From Mesorhizobium sp. YM1C-6-2 (GTDB lineage: Bacteria; Pseudomonadota; Alphaproteobacteria; Rhizobiales; Rhizobiaceae): DNA of 35,696 nt. The notes beneath the pieces are model-generated. The model searched no databases. It was given only the letters and a program-made list of their open reading frames with translations, and was not told where the DNA came from. A program made the translations under genes and the position numbers. Of the stretch, positions 25,143-32,322 are shown one piece after another (positions within the stretch are counted from its first letter, which is position 1; every line of letters starts with the position of its first letter). Location: contig NZ_RCIZ01000021.1 of the NCBI RefSeq assembly GCF_003666685.1, positions 1-35,696 of the forward strand, read 5' to 3'.

Positions 25143-26090
25143 TCAGGCCGATGTCCGCTTCTTTGCCGAGCTCTTCCTGCCCGTCGTTTTCTGGGTCGCC
25201 GTTTTCTTGGCCCGGCTCGCAGCCGTCTTTCGTTTGGCTGGCGGCTTGCGCGGCGCCGGCTTTTTCTGCGGCTCCTCGCGCTTCGTCTTCGGCTCGTTGT
25301 CGTTGCCGCCCGACGCCAGGCTCTTCTTCAGCGCGTCGAAGAGGTTGATGACGTTGGACGGCCTGTCCTCGGCCTCCCGCGCCGGCGCCTTGCGGCCGCC
25401 CTTCTTCTTGGTCGACTGGATCAGTTCGAGCATCGCCTGTCCGTAGCGGTCCTCCAGCTTCGACGGATCGAACTTGCCTTTCTTCCGGTCGATGACGCGC
25501 ATCGCGAGGTCCAGCATGTCCTCGTCGATCTTGACCTTGTCGAGCCCGTCATATGCGTCTTCGGCAGAGCGCACCGTGTCGCCATAGCGCAGCGTCGTCA
25601 AAAGCATGCCCTTGCCGAAAGGCTCGATCATGCAGGGGCGCTCGCGCTGGTAGAGAACGATGCGCGCCAGTCCCGCCATCTTCTTGGTCTCCAGCGCCTG
25701 GCGGATGACCGCGAAGGCTTCTTCCGAGACCTTGTCGGCGGGGGCGAGATAATAGGGTTTTTCGATATAGACGGGATCGACTTCCGCCTTGTCGACGAAA
25801 CTGTCGAGCGCGAGCGTGTGGGAGGATTCGATCTGGACGGCTTCTATGTCCTCGTCCTCGATCAGCAGGAACTCGCCCTTCTCGACCTCGTAGCCGCGCA
25901 CCTCGTTCTTCTCGTCGACCGGCTTGCCGCTTTCGGAATCGACATATTGCCGGCGCACGGCATTGCCGGTCTCCCGATTGAGCGTGCGGAAGGAGACCTT
26001 TTCACTCTGCGTCGTCGCGCCCGAAAGCTCGACCGCGCAGGTGACGAGGGAAAGTTTCAGATAACCTTTCCAGGCGGGGCGGGGCGCCAT
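25143..26090 (-). CDS. ku: Non-homologous end-joining protein Ku
   Basis: A 315-residue bacterial Ku with the characteristic opening APRPAWKGYLKLSLVTCAVEL, GYEVEKGEFLLIEDEDIEAV, the YYLAPADKVSEEAF strand-helix and LTTLRYGDTVRS. Bacterial Ku homodimers encircle DNA ends and recruit LigD. The last 60 or so residues are an extended Lys/Pro/Ala/Arg tail, as found in rhizobial Ku and thought to bind DNA. The ATG at 26090 was chosen because Ku homology starts there and GGAG lies 7 bases upstream; the in-frame extension to 26228 is not Ku-like. ku-ligD forms a two-gene unit with a 3-base gap. Confidence 0.97.
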   Translation of the reverse strand: MAPRPAWKGYLKLSLVTCAVELSGATTQSEKVSFRTLNRETGNAVRRQYVDSESGKPVDEKNEVRGYEVEKGEFLLIEDEDIEAVQIESSHTLALDSFVDKAEVDPVYIEKPYYLAPADKVSEEAFAVIRQALETKKMAGLARIVLYQRERPCMIEPFGKGMLLTTLRYGDTVRSAEDAYDGLDKVKIDEDMLDLAMRVIDRKKGKFDPSKLEDRYGQAMLELIQSTKKKGGRKAPAREAEDRPSNVINLFDALKKSLASGGNDNEPKTKREEPQKKPAPRKPPAKRKTAASRAKKTATQKTTGRKSSAKKRTSA

Positions 26091-26206
26091 GACGAACTCC
26101 ACTGACTTGATCCCGGAAGGGGACCTTTCGGGCCCGAGCGAAGGCGCGCGTCGTCGCGCTGTCAGGCGCCGCATCCGACATAATGCCCGGCGCCGCTCTT
26201 CGTTCC

Positions 26207-26242
26207 AGCGCCAGCCGCTATCCCGCAAAGCCGGCTGGCGCT
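26207..26242. repeat. Inverted repeat upstream of the SDR gene
   Basis: Perfect 10-bp arms AGCGCCAGCC (26207-26216) and GGCTGGCGCT (26233-26242) around 16 bases, 38 bases before the SDR start and in the ku/SDR divergent region. There is no T run on either strand, so it is an operator or leader hairpin rather than a terminator. Confidence 0.55.
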
Positions 26243-26279
26243 AAAACTGAAGCTTGGCTCGGACAGGGGAGGGAAACCG

Positions 26280-27059
26280 ATGACCGCAACAACGACGCCA
26301 AGCTTCGATCTGACCGGCAGGATCGTCATGGTGACGGGCGCCACGCGCGGCATCGGCCGCGCCGCCGCACTCGCCTGCGCCGGTGCTGGCGCCGACATGA
26401 TTGTCGGCGTGCGCAAGCCGAGGGACGGCAAGGCGCTGGTCGCCGAGATCGAGGCGCTCGGCCGCCGCGCGCTGGCGGTCCAGATGGACCTCGCCGACCT
26501 CGCTTCGATGCGCAAGGCAGTCGCGAAAGCCCAAAAGCATTTCGGCCGCATCGACGTCCTGGTCAACAATGTCGGCATCGGCCCCGAAAACCTTGCCGAG
26601 GACGTCACCGAGGAGGATTTCGACTACACGGTGAACATCAACCTCAAGGGCACGTTCTTCACCACGCAGGCGGTGGGCAGGCTGATGATCGCCCAAAAAT
26701 CCGGCCGCATCATCAACATCAGCTCGCAGGCGGGCACGGTCACGCTGCGCGGCGAAGCGATCTATTGCATGAGCAAGGCCGCCATCAACCACCTGACCCG
26801 CTGCCTCGCGGCCGAATGGGCGCGGCACGGCATTGCGGTGAACAGCATCGCGCCGACCTTCATCTGGACCGACGGCACCCGCCCGAGCTTGGAAAATCCC
26901 GACTTCCACAAGCACGTGCTCGACCACATTCCGCTCGGCCGCATCGGCCACCCGATCGACGTCGCCGGCGCCGTCGTCTTCCTGGCGTCGCCGGCCGCCT
27001 CGCTGATCACCGGCGCCAACCTCATGGTCGACGGCGGCTGGTCGGTGGCAGGCGGGTAA
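26280..27059 (+). CDS. Short-chain dehydrogenase/reductase (SDR)
   Basis: A 259-residue classical SDR with TGATRGIG (19-26), Asp70 in MDLAD, Ser149, and Tyr162-x3-Lys166 in YCMSK. The usual NNAG reads NNVG at 96-99, a tolerated change. Arg45 in VGVRKPRDG after the second strand favours NADP. GGGAGGG precedes the ATG by a few bases. The gene diverges from ku and has no clear functional link to it. A second, frameshifted SDR follows 231 bases later. It is similar to gluconate-5-dehydrogenase or 2-deoxygluconate dehydrogenase-like SDRs, but the substrate is not known. Confidence 0.92.
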   Translation: MTATTTPSFDLTGRIVMVTGATRGIGRAAALACAGAGADMIVGVRKPRDGKALVAEIEALGRRALAVQMDLADLASMRKAVAKAQKHFGRIDVLVNNVGIGPENLAEDVTEEDFDYTVNINLKGTFFTTQAVGRLMIAQKSGRIINISSQAGTVTLRGEAIYCMSKAAINHLTRCLAAEWARHGIAVNSIAPTFIWTDGTRPSLENPDFHKHVLDHIPLGRIGHPIDVAGAVVFLASPAASLITGANLMVDGGWSVAGG

Positions 27060-27290
27060 CGACGGGCGCTGGCGAGCAGCCTTCCTTGAATGGCAGCATG
27101 GTCGCTTGAGCGACGCCGTCATTCGGCACGCATGCTTGAATGCGTCCATCGGATGCCATAGAGAGCCACGCTCCAGGAGAGACCATGGCTGACCAGATCT
27201 GATCCGATCGCGACCAACGTCGCCTGATCGTGCCCCGCAGGAGCGCATCGCGCTTCTGTGCAACGCGGTAGCTCAATCTGGTTGTCACAC

Positions 27291-28081
27291 ATGAAATTCG
27301 ACTTCGGCCTGTCCGGCAGGAACTATCTCGTCACCGGCGCCAATTCCGGCATAGGACGTGCGATTGCCATCGCCCTCGGCGAGCAGGGCGGCAACGTCGC
27401 GGTCCACTATCTGCCCAGGACGGAACTGGCCGAGGGGACGGCCCATACCGTACTCGGCAAGGAGACCGCTTTCGAGGTCGCCGAAACCATCCGCCGCAGC
27501 GGCGGCAAGGCAGCGCCGCTGCCTGCCGATCTGTCTAAGGAACAGGAAATCCTTCGCCTGATTTCCAACGCGGAAGACGCCATCGGTCCGCTCGACGGGC
27601 TCGTCAACAATGCGGCGGCATGCGCGTTGCCTGACACCGTTCTCGACGCCGATTTCGACCGTTATCGTCGGCACTACGACGTCAATCTGGCGGCGCCGAC
27701 GCTGCTCATGCGCGACCTCGCCCGCCGGATTTCAGGGCGCGCCCAATCCATCGCCCGCATCGTGAATATCAGCACGGATGCAGCCCGCGCCTTTCCGGGC
27801 CAGGTCTTCTACGGCACCAGCAAGGCCGCCATCGAGGCGATGACGCGGGCAGCCGCGATCGAACTGGGCCGCTCGGCATCACCATCAACGCCGTTGCGCC
27901 GGGGCCGGTCCAGACGGGCTACATCGACGATGCGCTGGCCGCCGAGGTAATCCCCTCGATCCCGCTTCGCCGTCTCGGAACGCCGGAAGATATCGCCGCA
28001 GCCGTTCTGTTCCTGCTCAGCGATGCATCGGCATGGGTTACGGGCCAGGTCGTCCAGGTGGCGGGCGGACACGCGCTCTGA
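27291..28081 (+). pseudogene. Short-chain dehydrogenase with a one-base frameshift
   Basis: The reading frame from 27291 encodes an SDR N-terminus (LSGRNYLVTGANSGIG, NNAA, YGTSK) but leaves homology after AIELGR near 27872. In the next frame the protein resumes as LGITINAVAPGPVQTGY and runs to AGGHAL and a TGA at 28079-28081, exactly the expected SDR end. One base of the codon expected at about 27873 (TTC or CTC) is missing. The full product would have been about 263 residues. The Tyr-Lys pair (YGTSK) is intact, but the C-terminal substrate loop is lost in the shifted product. No ribosome binding site is seen at the ATG. A sequencing error cannot be excluded. Confidence 0.88.
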
Positions 28082-28096
28082 TCCGGCGGCAGGCCG

Positions 28097-28471
28097 TCAT
28101 TCCATATAGCGTCGCGCGAGCAGCGCTTCGGCGCGAAGGGCCTCGGCGCGATCCGCTTTGTTGAGATGCATCATTTCGGCAGCCGCGGTTTCGCGTTCCA
28201 GCACTTCCGCTGCCAGGATCGCACGCACCGCAGCTTCGCTCAGCGAGAGCCTTTCGACCTCCGCCGATCCGTCGCGGAAACGGTGTTGGTCCGCTGCCTT
28301 TCGACTACCGTCGAGAGGCGGCGCCTCGGCATTGTCGATCGCTGCCAGGAGGACCCGGATGAGCGCCGCTTCCGATGCGCGCCCACCCTTCATCGCTTCG
28401 CGCAGGTCGGCGCGCAGCCGGTTCTTCATCTCGGCGCCGGCATCGCCTGCCGGATCGAGGCGCTCGGTCAT
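28097..28471 (-). CDS. GatB/YqeY-domain protein (divergent YqeY-like)
   Basis: A 124-residue protein with an N-terminal segment MKNRLRADLREAMKGGRASE followed by ALIRVLLAAIDNAEAP. This resembles the start of YqeY proteins, which share a domain with the tail of GatB and are thought to relate to tRNA-dependent amidation or general tRNA binding. Its C-terminal half is a mostly helical, Ala/Glu-rich sequence and differs from standard YqeY (about 150 residues). It starts 12 bases after the Gfo/Idh gene with a weak ribosome binding site, so it may be translated from the same message. The family call is moderate and the role is unknown. Confidence 0.7.
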   Translation of the reverse strand: MTERLDPAGDAGAEMKNRLRADLREAMKGGRASEAALIRVLLAAIDNAEAPPLDGSRKAADQHRFRDGSAEVERLSLSEAAVRAILAAEVLERETAAAEMMHLNKADRAEALRAEALLARRYME

Positions 28472-28483
28472 GAAAGAGCGCCC

Positions 28484-29671
28484 TTAGAGCTTTGTCCAGG
28501 CGCCGTTCTTCTTCGACGATTTCACGCAGGCCTCGACGAAAGCGACGCCTTCGACACCGTCCTGCACGGTCGGATAGATGACGTCCTTAGCCGGCTTTCC
28601 ACCTTTCCGGCGCGCTGCGCGGATCGCCCGCGCCGCCTCCTGGTAGATGTTGGCGAAACCTTCGAGATAACCTTCCGGATGGCCCGGGGGCACCCGGGTC
28701 AGCCGTGCCGCGACCGATGTCGCGCCGGCCCCGGCGCGGGTGATGAGCTGCTTCGGCTGTCCGAACGGCGTGTACCAGAGATAGTTCGGGTCGGCCTGCA
28801 CCCATTCGATGCCGCCCTTGGTGCCGTAGACCCGGAGCTTCAGCCCGTTCTCATGGCCCGGCGCCACCTGGCTCGCCCAGATCATGCCCTTCGCCGCCGG
28901 CGCCTTGCCGGCCGGCTTGAAGCGCAGCAGCACGTTGACGTTGTCGTCGACCTTGCGGCCCGGCACGAAGGCGTCGAGGTCGGCCGACAGCTCGGCGAGT
29001 TCGAGGCCCGAGACGAAACGGGCAAGATTGTAGGCATGCGTGCCGATGTCGCCGGAGGCGCCGCCGGCGCCCGACTGTTTCGGGTCGGTGCGCCATGCCG
29101 CCTGCTTCGAGCCGGCCGCCGCCGCATCCTCGGTCAGCCAGTCCTGCGGATACTCCGCCTGCACGACGCGGATGTCGCCGAGCTGGCCCTTCGCCACCAT
29201 GTCGCGCGCCTGCCTCACCATCGGATAGGCGGTGTAGTTGTGGGTGAGCACGAACACCTTGCCGGTCTTTTCGACGAGCGCGGCGAGCTTCTTGGCATCG
29301 GCGAGGTTGGAGGTCAGCGGCTTGTCGCAGATGACGTGGATGCCGACCTCGAGGAAGGCCTTCGCCGCCGGATAGTGCACATTGTTCGGCGTCACGATCG
29401 CCACCGCCTCGATGCCATCGGGACGTTTTGCTTCCGCCTTCGCCATCTCGAGGAAGGAACCGTAGCTGCGCGCCGGATCGAGCCTCAGTTCGGCGGCCGA
29501 GGCCTTGGCCCGCGCGGGGTCCGACGACAACGCGCCGGCCACCAGCTCGAACTCGCCGTCCATGCGCGCGGCCAGCCGGTGCACTGCGCCGATGAAGGCG
29601 CCCTGGCCGCCGCCGACCATGCCGTAGCGGATCGGGCCCTGTCCGGATTCAACCTGTCTGCCGCTGACCAT
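28484..29671 (-). CDS. Gfo/Idh/MocA family oxidoreductase
   Basis: A 395-residue NAD(P)-dependent sugar or polyol dehydrogenase. The Rossmann fold opens with YGMVGGGQGAFIGAVHRLA. VTPNNVHYPAAKAFLEVG and CDKPLTSN match the family's EKP motif, here DKP with the conserved Lys. ASGDIGTHAYNLARF carries the Asp-x3-His catalytic pair. Members oxidise inositols, sugar alcohols or glucosides, or act in 3-keto-sugar formation. GGAGGG precedes the ATG at 29671. It follows the TIM-barrel isomerase gene on the same strand with a structured spacer between them, a pairing common in inositol-like and 3-keto-sugar catabolism. The substrate cannot be named. Confidence 0.93.
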   Translation of the reverse strand: MVSGRQVESGQGPIRYGMVGGGQGAFIGAVHRLAARMDGEFELVAGALSSDPARAKASAAELRLDPARSYGSFLEMAKAEAKRPDGIEAVAIVTPNNVHYPAAKAFLEVGIHVICDKPLTSNLADAKKLAALVEKTGKVFVLTHNYTAYPMVRQARDMVAKGQLGDIRVVQAEYPQDWLTEDAAAAGSKQAAWRTDPKQSGAGGASGDIGTHAYNLARFVSGLELAELSADLDAFVPGRKVDDNVNVLLRFKPAGKAPAAKGMIWASQVAPGHENGLKLRVYGTKGGIEWVQADPNYLWYTPFGQPKQLITRAGAGATSVAARLTRVPPGHPEGYLEGFANIYQEAARAIRAARRKGGKPAKDVIYPTVQDGVEGVAFVEACVKSSKKNGAWTKL

Positions 29672-29697
29672 TTGTGTGTCCCTCCTTCGAAAATCAG

Positions 29698-29803
29698 GGG
29701 AGTAAGGGAGATAGGGGGAGTAGGTTAGTAGGGTCCTCGGGATCCGGCTGCGCCTGCCGCTATCGACCCTACTTCCCTATTCCCCTACTAACCTACTCCC
29801 TTA
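29698..29803. repeat. Purine-rich inverted repeat with alternative pairings
   Basis: A perfect 18-bp inverted repeat GGGAGTAGGTTAGTAGGG (29716-29733) / CCCTACTAACCTACTCCC (29783-29800) with a 49-base spacer lies between the isomerase and Gfo/Idh genes. Secondary matches exist: AGTAGGGTC (29727-29735) with GACCCTACT (29765-29773), and TAAGGGAG-type segments at both ends. The isomerase stop TAA (29803-29801) lies inside it. Confidence 0.85.
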
Positions 29804-30856
29804 AATCCCCATCATCTTCCTGAGCAGCTTCTTGTCCGTCGCGCCGCCGGCGAAATCGTCGAACGCCTTCTCCGTCACGCGGATGATGTGGCTGGCGATG
29901 AAGGGCGCGCCTTCCGCCGCGCCGTCCTCCGGATGCTTCAGGCAGCATTCCCATTCCAGCACCGCCCAGCTGTCGTAGTCGTACTGCGCGAGTTTCGAGA
30001 AGATGCCGGAGAAATCGACCTGCCCGTCGCCCAGCGAGCGGAAGCGGCCGGCGCGGTTCACCCAGCCCTGGTAGCCGGAATAGACGCCCTGGCGGCCGTC
30101 GGGATTGAACTCCGCGTCCTTCACGTGGAAGGCTTTTATGCGCTCGTGATAGATGTCGATGAAGGCGAGATAGTCGAGCTGCTGCAGCAGGAAGTGCGAC
30201 GGGTCGTAGTTGATGTTGGCGCGTCTGTGCCCGCCGACCGCGTCCAGAAACATCTCGAAGGTGGCGCCGTCGAAGAGGTCTTCGCCCGGATGGATCTCGT
30301 AGCCGACGTCGACGCCGACGTCGTCATAGGCGTCGAGGATCGGCTTCCAGCGCTTGCCGAGTTCCGCAAAAGCTTCCTCGATCAGGCCGGCTGGCCGCTG
30401 CGGCCACGGATAGAGATAGGGGAAGGCGAGCGCGCCGGAGAAGGTCACCGAGACGTCCAGCCCGAGGTTGCGCGACGCCTTGGCGCCGAACTTCATCTGC
30501 TCGACCGCCCATTTCTGTCGCGCCTTCGGATTGTTGTGCACCGAGGCGGGCGCAAAACCGTCGAACTGGGCGTCATAGGCCGGATGCACCGCGACCAGCT
30601 GGCCCTGCAGATGCGTCGACAGCTCGGTGATCTCGACGCCGGCTTCCGCGCAGATGCCCTTCACCTCGTCGCAATAGGCCTTCGAGCCCGCCGCCTTCTT
30701 GAGGTCGAACAGGCGGCCGTCCCAGGTCGGGATCTGCACGCCCTTGTAGCCGAGCCCAGCCGCCCATTTGGTGATCGACTTCAGCGAATTGAACGGCGCT
30801 GCGTCGCCCGCGAACTGCGCCAGAAAAATCGCGGGTCCCTTCATCGTCTTAGGCAC
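29801..30856 (-). CDS. Sugar phosphate isomerase/epimerase (AP endonuclease family 2 fold)
   Basis: A 351-residue TIM-barrel protein of the xylose isomerase-like family. Metal-binding candidates are Glu187 in VGYEIHPGEDLFDG, Asp218 and His221 in NYDPSHF, His244 in AFHVKDAEF and Glu301 in AVLEWECC. The family includes inosose dehydratase, hydroxypyruvate isomerase and D-psicose epimerases, all cytosolic. The start is a GTG at 30856, five bases after GGAGG; the next ATG (30844) is 17 bases away, too far. It heads the minus-strand isomerase-oxidoreductase-yqeY unit and diverges from the related epimerase at 31359. The pairing with Gfo/Idh suggests sequential sugar or inositol oxidation. Confidence 0.92.
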   Translation of the reverse strand: MPKTMKGPAIFLAQFAGDAAPFNSLKSITKWAAGLGYKGVQIPTWDGRLFDLKKAAGSKAYCDEVKGICAEAGVEITELSTHLQGQLVAVHPAYDAQFDGFAPASVHNNPKARQKWAVEQMKFGAKASRNLGLDVSVTFSGALAFPYLYPWPQRPAGLIEEAFAELGKRWKPILDAYDDVGVDVGYEIHPGEDLFDGATFEMFLDAVGGHRRANINYDPSHFLLQQLDYLAFIDIYHERIKAFHVKDAEFNPDGRQGVYSGYQGWVNRAGRFRSLGDGQVDFSGIFSKLAQYDYDSWAVLEWECCLKHPEDGAAEGAPFIASHIIRVTEKAFDDFAGGATDKKLLRKMMGI

Positions 30857-31075
30857 GAAATCCTCCCTCGGCTGACCTCTCGGCGGTCAGCAATCGGTTT
30901 GCATCCTTGTCGCTGAATGTCCAGCAGGTTCGGCGGATACTGTCCTCGCCCGTACTGCCTCGGCGCCTGCCGAGAGCCATGGCCGGCGGCGCCCACCAGA
31001 CCGCCGGCCATTAGCCTCTCCCCCATGGAAGCCGGACGCATCACTCATATCGGCATCCATGTTACCCGCCCATTC

Positions 31076-31086
31076 TGGTATTACCA
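31076..31086. promoter_or_regulatory. GntR/FCD-type operator 1
   Basis: TGGTATTACCA is a perfect match to TGGT-N3-ACCA, the operator form of FadR/FCD-subfamily GntR regulators. It covers the -10 of the minus-strand promoter described next, so binding would block the isomerase operon. Confidence 0.7.
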
Positions 31087-31106
31087 AATTTCGCCATTCG
31101 GTCAAG
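31078..31106 (-). promoter_or_regulatory. Minus-strand promoter for the isomerase operon
   Basis: CTTGAC (31106-31101), a 17-base spacer and TAATAC (31083-31078). The -35 fits the alphaproteobacterial CTTGAC form exactly; the -10 is weaker. The -10 lies inside operator 1. Transcription would start near 31071, giving a leader of about 215 bases before the GTG at 30856. Confidence 0.5.
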
Positions 31107-31209
31107 CCGCCCCGTCCGCTACACTGATGCCGCGTAAATTTTCGCGTCCCGTAATAACTCTATTCTGTTCAGCCACTTAGGCTATATCCCCATGCCCTAC
31201 AGCCAGCGG

Positions 31210-31237
31210 CTTGCGGGTGGATTTTTTTTGCTATAGA
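31210..31237 (+). promoter_or_regulatory. Candidate plus-strand promoter for the epimerase operon
   Basis: CTTGCG (31210-31215) and CTATAG/TATAGA (31231-31237) resemble the rhizobial CTTGAC...CTATAT form, but the spacer is only about 15 bases and contains eight T in a row. The start near 31243 would place operator 2 just downstream, a roadblock position. Confidence 0.35.
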
Positions 31238-31255
31238 GGTCGAGACAGCCCCAAT

Positions 31256-31266
31256 TGGTCGAACCA
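31256..31266. promoter_or_regulatory. GntR/FCD-type operator 2
   Basis: TGGTCGAACCA is a second perfect TGGT-N3-ACCA. Its centre (31261) is 180 bases from operator 1 (31081), close to 17 helical turns. It lies between the plus-strand promoter candidate and the epimerase ATG at 31359. Confidence 0.65.
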
Positions 31267-31358
31267 GATTCAGACTGGAGCGCTGCCAGGCGGGAGGGAA
31301 GAGGAGCCAACGACCCCGGGCGGGCTCGCGCGGGGCGAATTTCGGGAGAGAGAAGACC

Positions 31359-32261
31359 ATGCATCTTTCAACACACAACTGGATGCGCGCCGAGCCGCTG
31401 GAAGTCACCCTCAAGCGGATCAAGAAGTTCGGCTACGAGTCGATCGAGATTTCCGGCGAGCCCGAACAGTACAAGCCGGCCGAAACCCGCAAGCTCCTCA
31501 AGGAATACGGCATCCGCTGCTGGGGCGCCGTCACGCTGATGCTCGGCGAGCGCAACCTCGCCGCCAAAGACCAGGGCCAGCGCGAGCGCTCGGTGAAATA
31601 CGTCAAGGACGTGCTCACCATGATCAGCGAGCTGGAGGGCGAGATCATCACGCTGGTGCCCGGCACCGTCGGCAAGGTGACGCCCGACGCCACCGAGGAG
31701 GAGGAGTGGAAGTGGCTGGTCGACGCCACCCGCGAGTGCTTCACCCACGCCAAGAAAGTCGGCGTCAGGATCGCGATCGAGCCCCTGAACCGCTTCGAGA
31801 CCTATATCTTCAACCGCGGCGAACAGGCGCTGGCGCTCGCCGACGCGGTGAGCCCGGAATGCGGCGTCTGCCTCGATGCCTATCACATCCACATGGAGGA
31901 GTTCGACGTCGAGGAGGCGATCCGCAAGGCGGGAAAGCGCCTGTTCGACTTCCACGTCGCCGACAACAACCGCTTCGCCGCCGGCCTCGGCACCATCGAC
32001 TGGCCGAGGATCGTCGGCATCCTCAAGGACATCGGCTATGACGGCGCGCTCACCAACGAGTTCGTCGCCCCGGTCGACCGCACGCCGGCCAACCGCTACC
32101 CGGAGATGGTCGAGCGCAACCCCGTCGACATCTCGCCGGAGCAGCTGAAGTTCATCCAGGACCACGGCTCCAGCGTGCTGACGGAAAAGTTCTACACCGA
32201 CCAGATGCGCATCACGGCGGAGACCATCCTGCCGCTGATCGGCAAGAAGATGCCGGCCTGA
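31359..32261 (+). CDS. Sugar phosphate isomerase/epimerase (ketose 3-epimerase-like)
   Basis: A 300-residue TIM-barrel protein. Four metal ligands of the D-tagatose/D-psicose 3-epimerase type are visible: Glu141 in IAIEPLNRFETY, Asp173 in CLDAYHIHME, His199 in FDFHVADNNR and Glu234 in ALTNEFVAP. These enzymes epimerise ketoses or act on related sugars or 2-keto acids in the cytosol. GGGAGAG precedes the ATG at 31359. It is the first gene of the plus-strand arm, followed 61 bases later by an enolase-superfamily dehydratase. It is clearly different from the divergent isomerase, so the two are not recent duplicates. Confidence 0.92.
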   Translation: MHLSTHNWMRAEPLEVTLKRIKKFGYESIEISGEPEQYKPAETRKLLKEYGIRCWGAVTLMLGERNLAAKDQGQRERSVKYVKDVLTMISELEGEIITLVPGTVGKVTPDATEEEEWKWLVDATRECFTHAKKVGVRIAIEPLNRFETYIFNRGEQALALADAVSPECGVCLDAYHIHMEEFDVEEAIRKAGKRLFDFHVADNNRFAAGLGTIDWPRIVGILKDIGYDGALTNEFVAPVDRTPANRYPEMVERNPVDISPEQLKFIQDHGSSVLTEKFYTDQMRITAETILPLIGKKMPA

Positions 32262-32322
32262 GCGGCACGCAGACCCGGCAACGACCAGTCCGCCAGCGGC
32301 CCTGCCCCGGCAAAGGAGTATA

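Larger units (their letters stand above)
30857..31358. promoter_or_regulatory. 502-base divergent control region with structured minus leader
   Basis: No gene was found here. On the minus side, downstream of the predicted start near 31071, two strong hairpins lie in the leader: arms ATGGCCGGCGG / CCGCCGGCCAT (30979-30989 and 31001-31011, 11-base loop), and GCTGACC / GGTCAGC (30871-30877 and 30885-30891), the latter just upstream of the ribosome binding site. Two TGGT-N3-ACCA operators and two candidate promoters are listed separately. Confidence 0.75.

Noticed and set aside
22941-26105. 1054-codon plus-strand open frame opposite ligD and ku
   Set aside because: It is an antisense shadow of two certain genes with no domain of its own.
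27261-27285. GGTAGCTCAATCTGGTT resembles the D-arm of a tRNA
   Set aside because: The matching GAGC half of the D stem, the anticodon arm and the T arm are all absent, so it is not a tRNA gene and too short to call a remnant.
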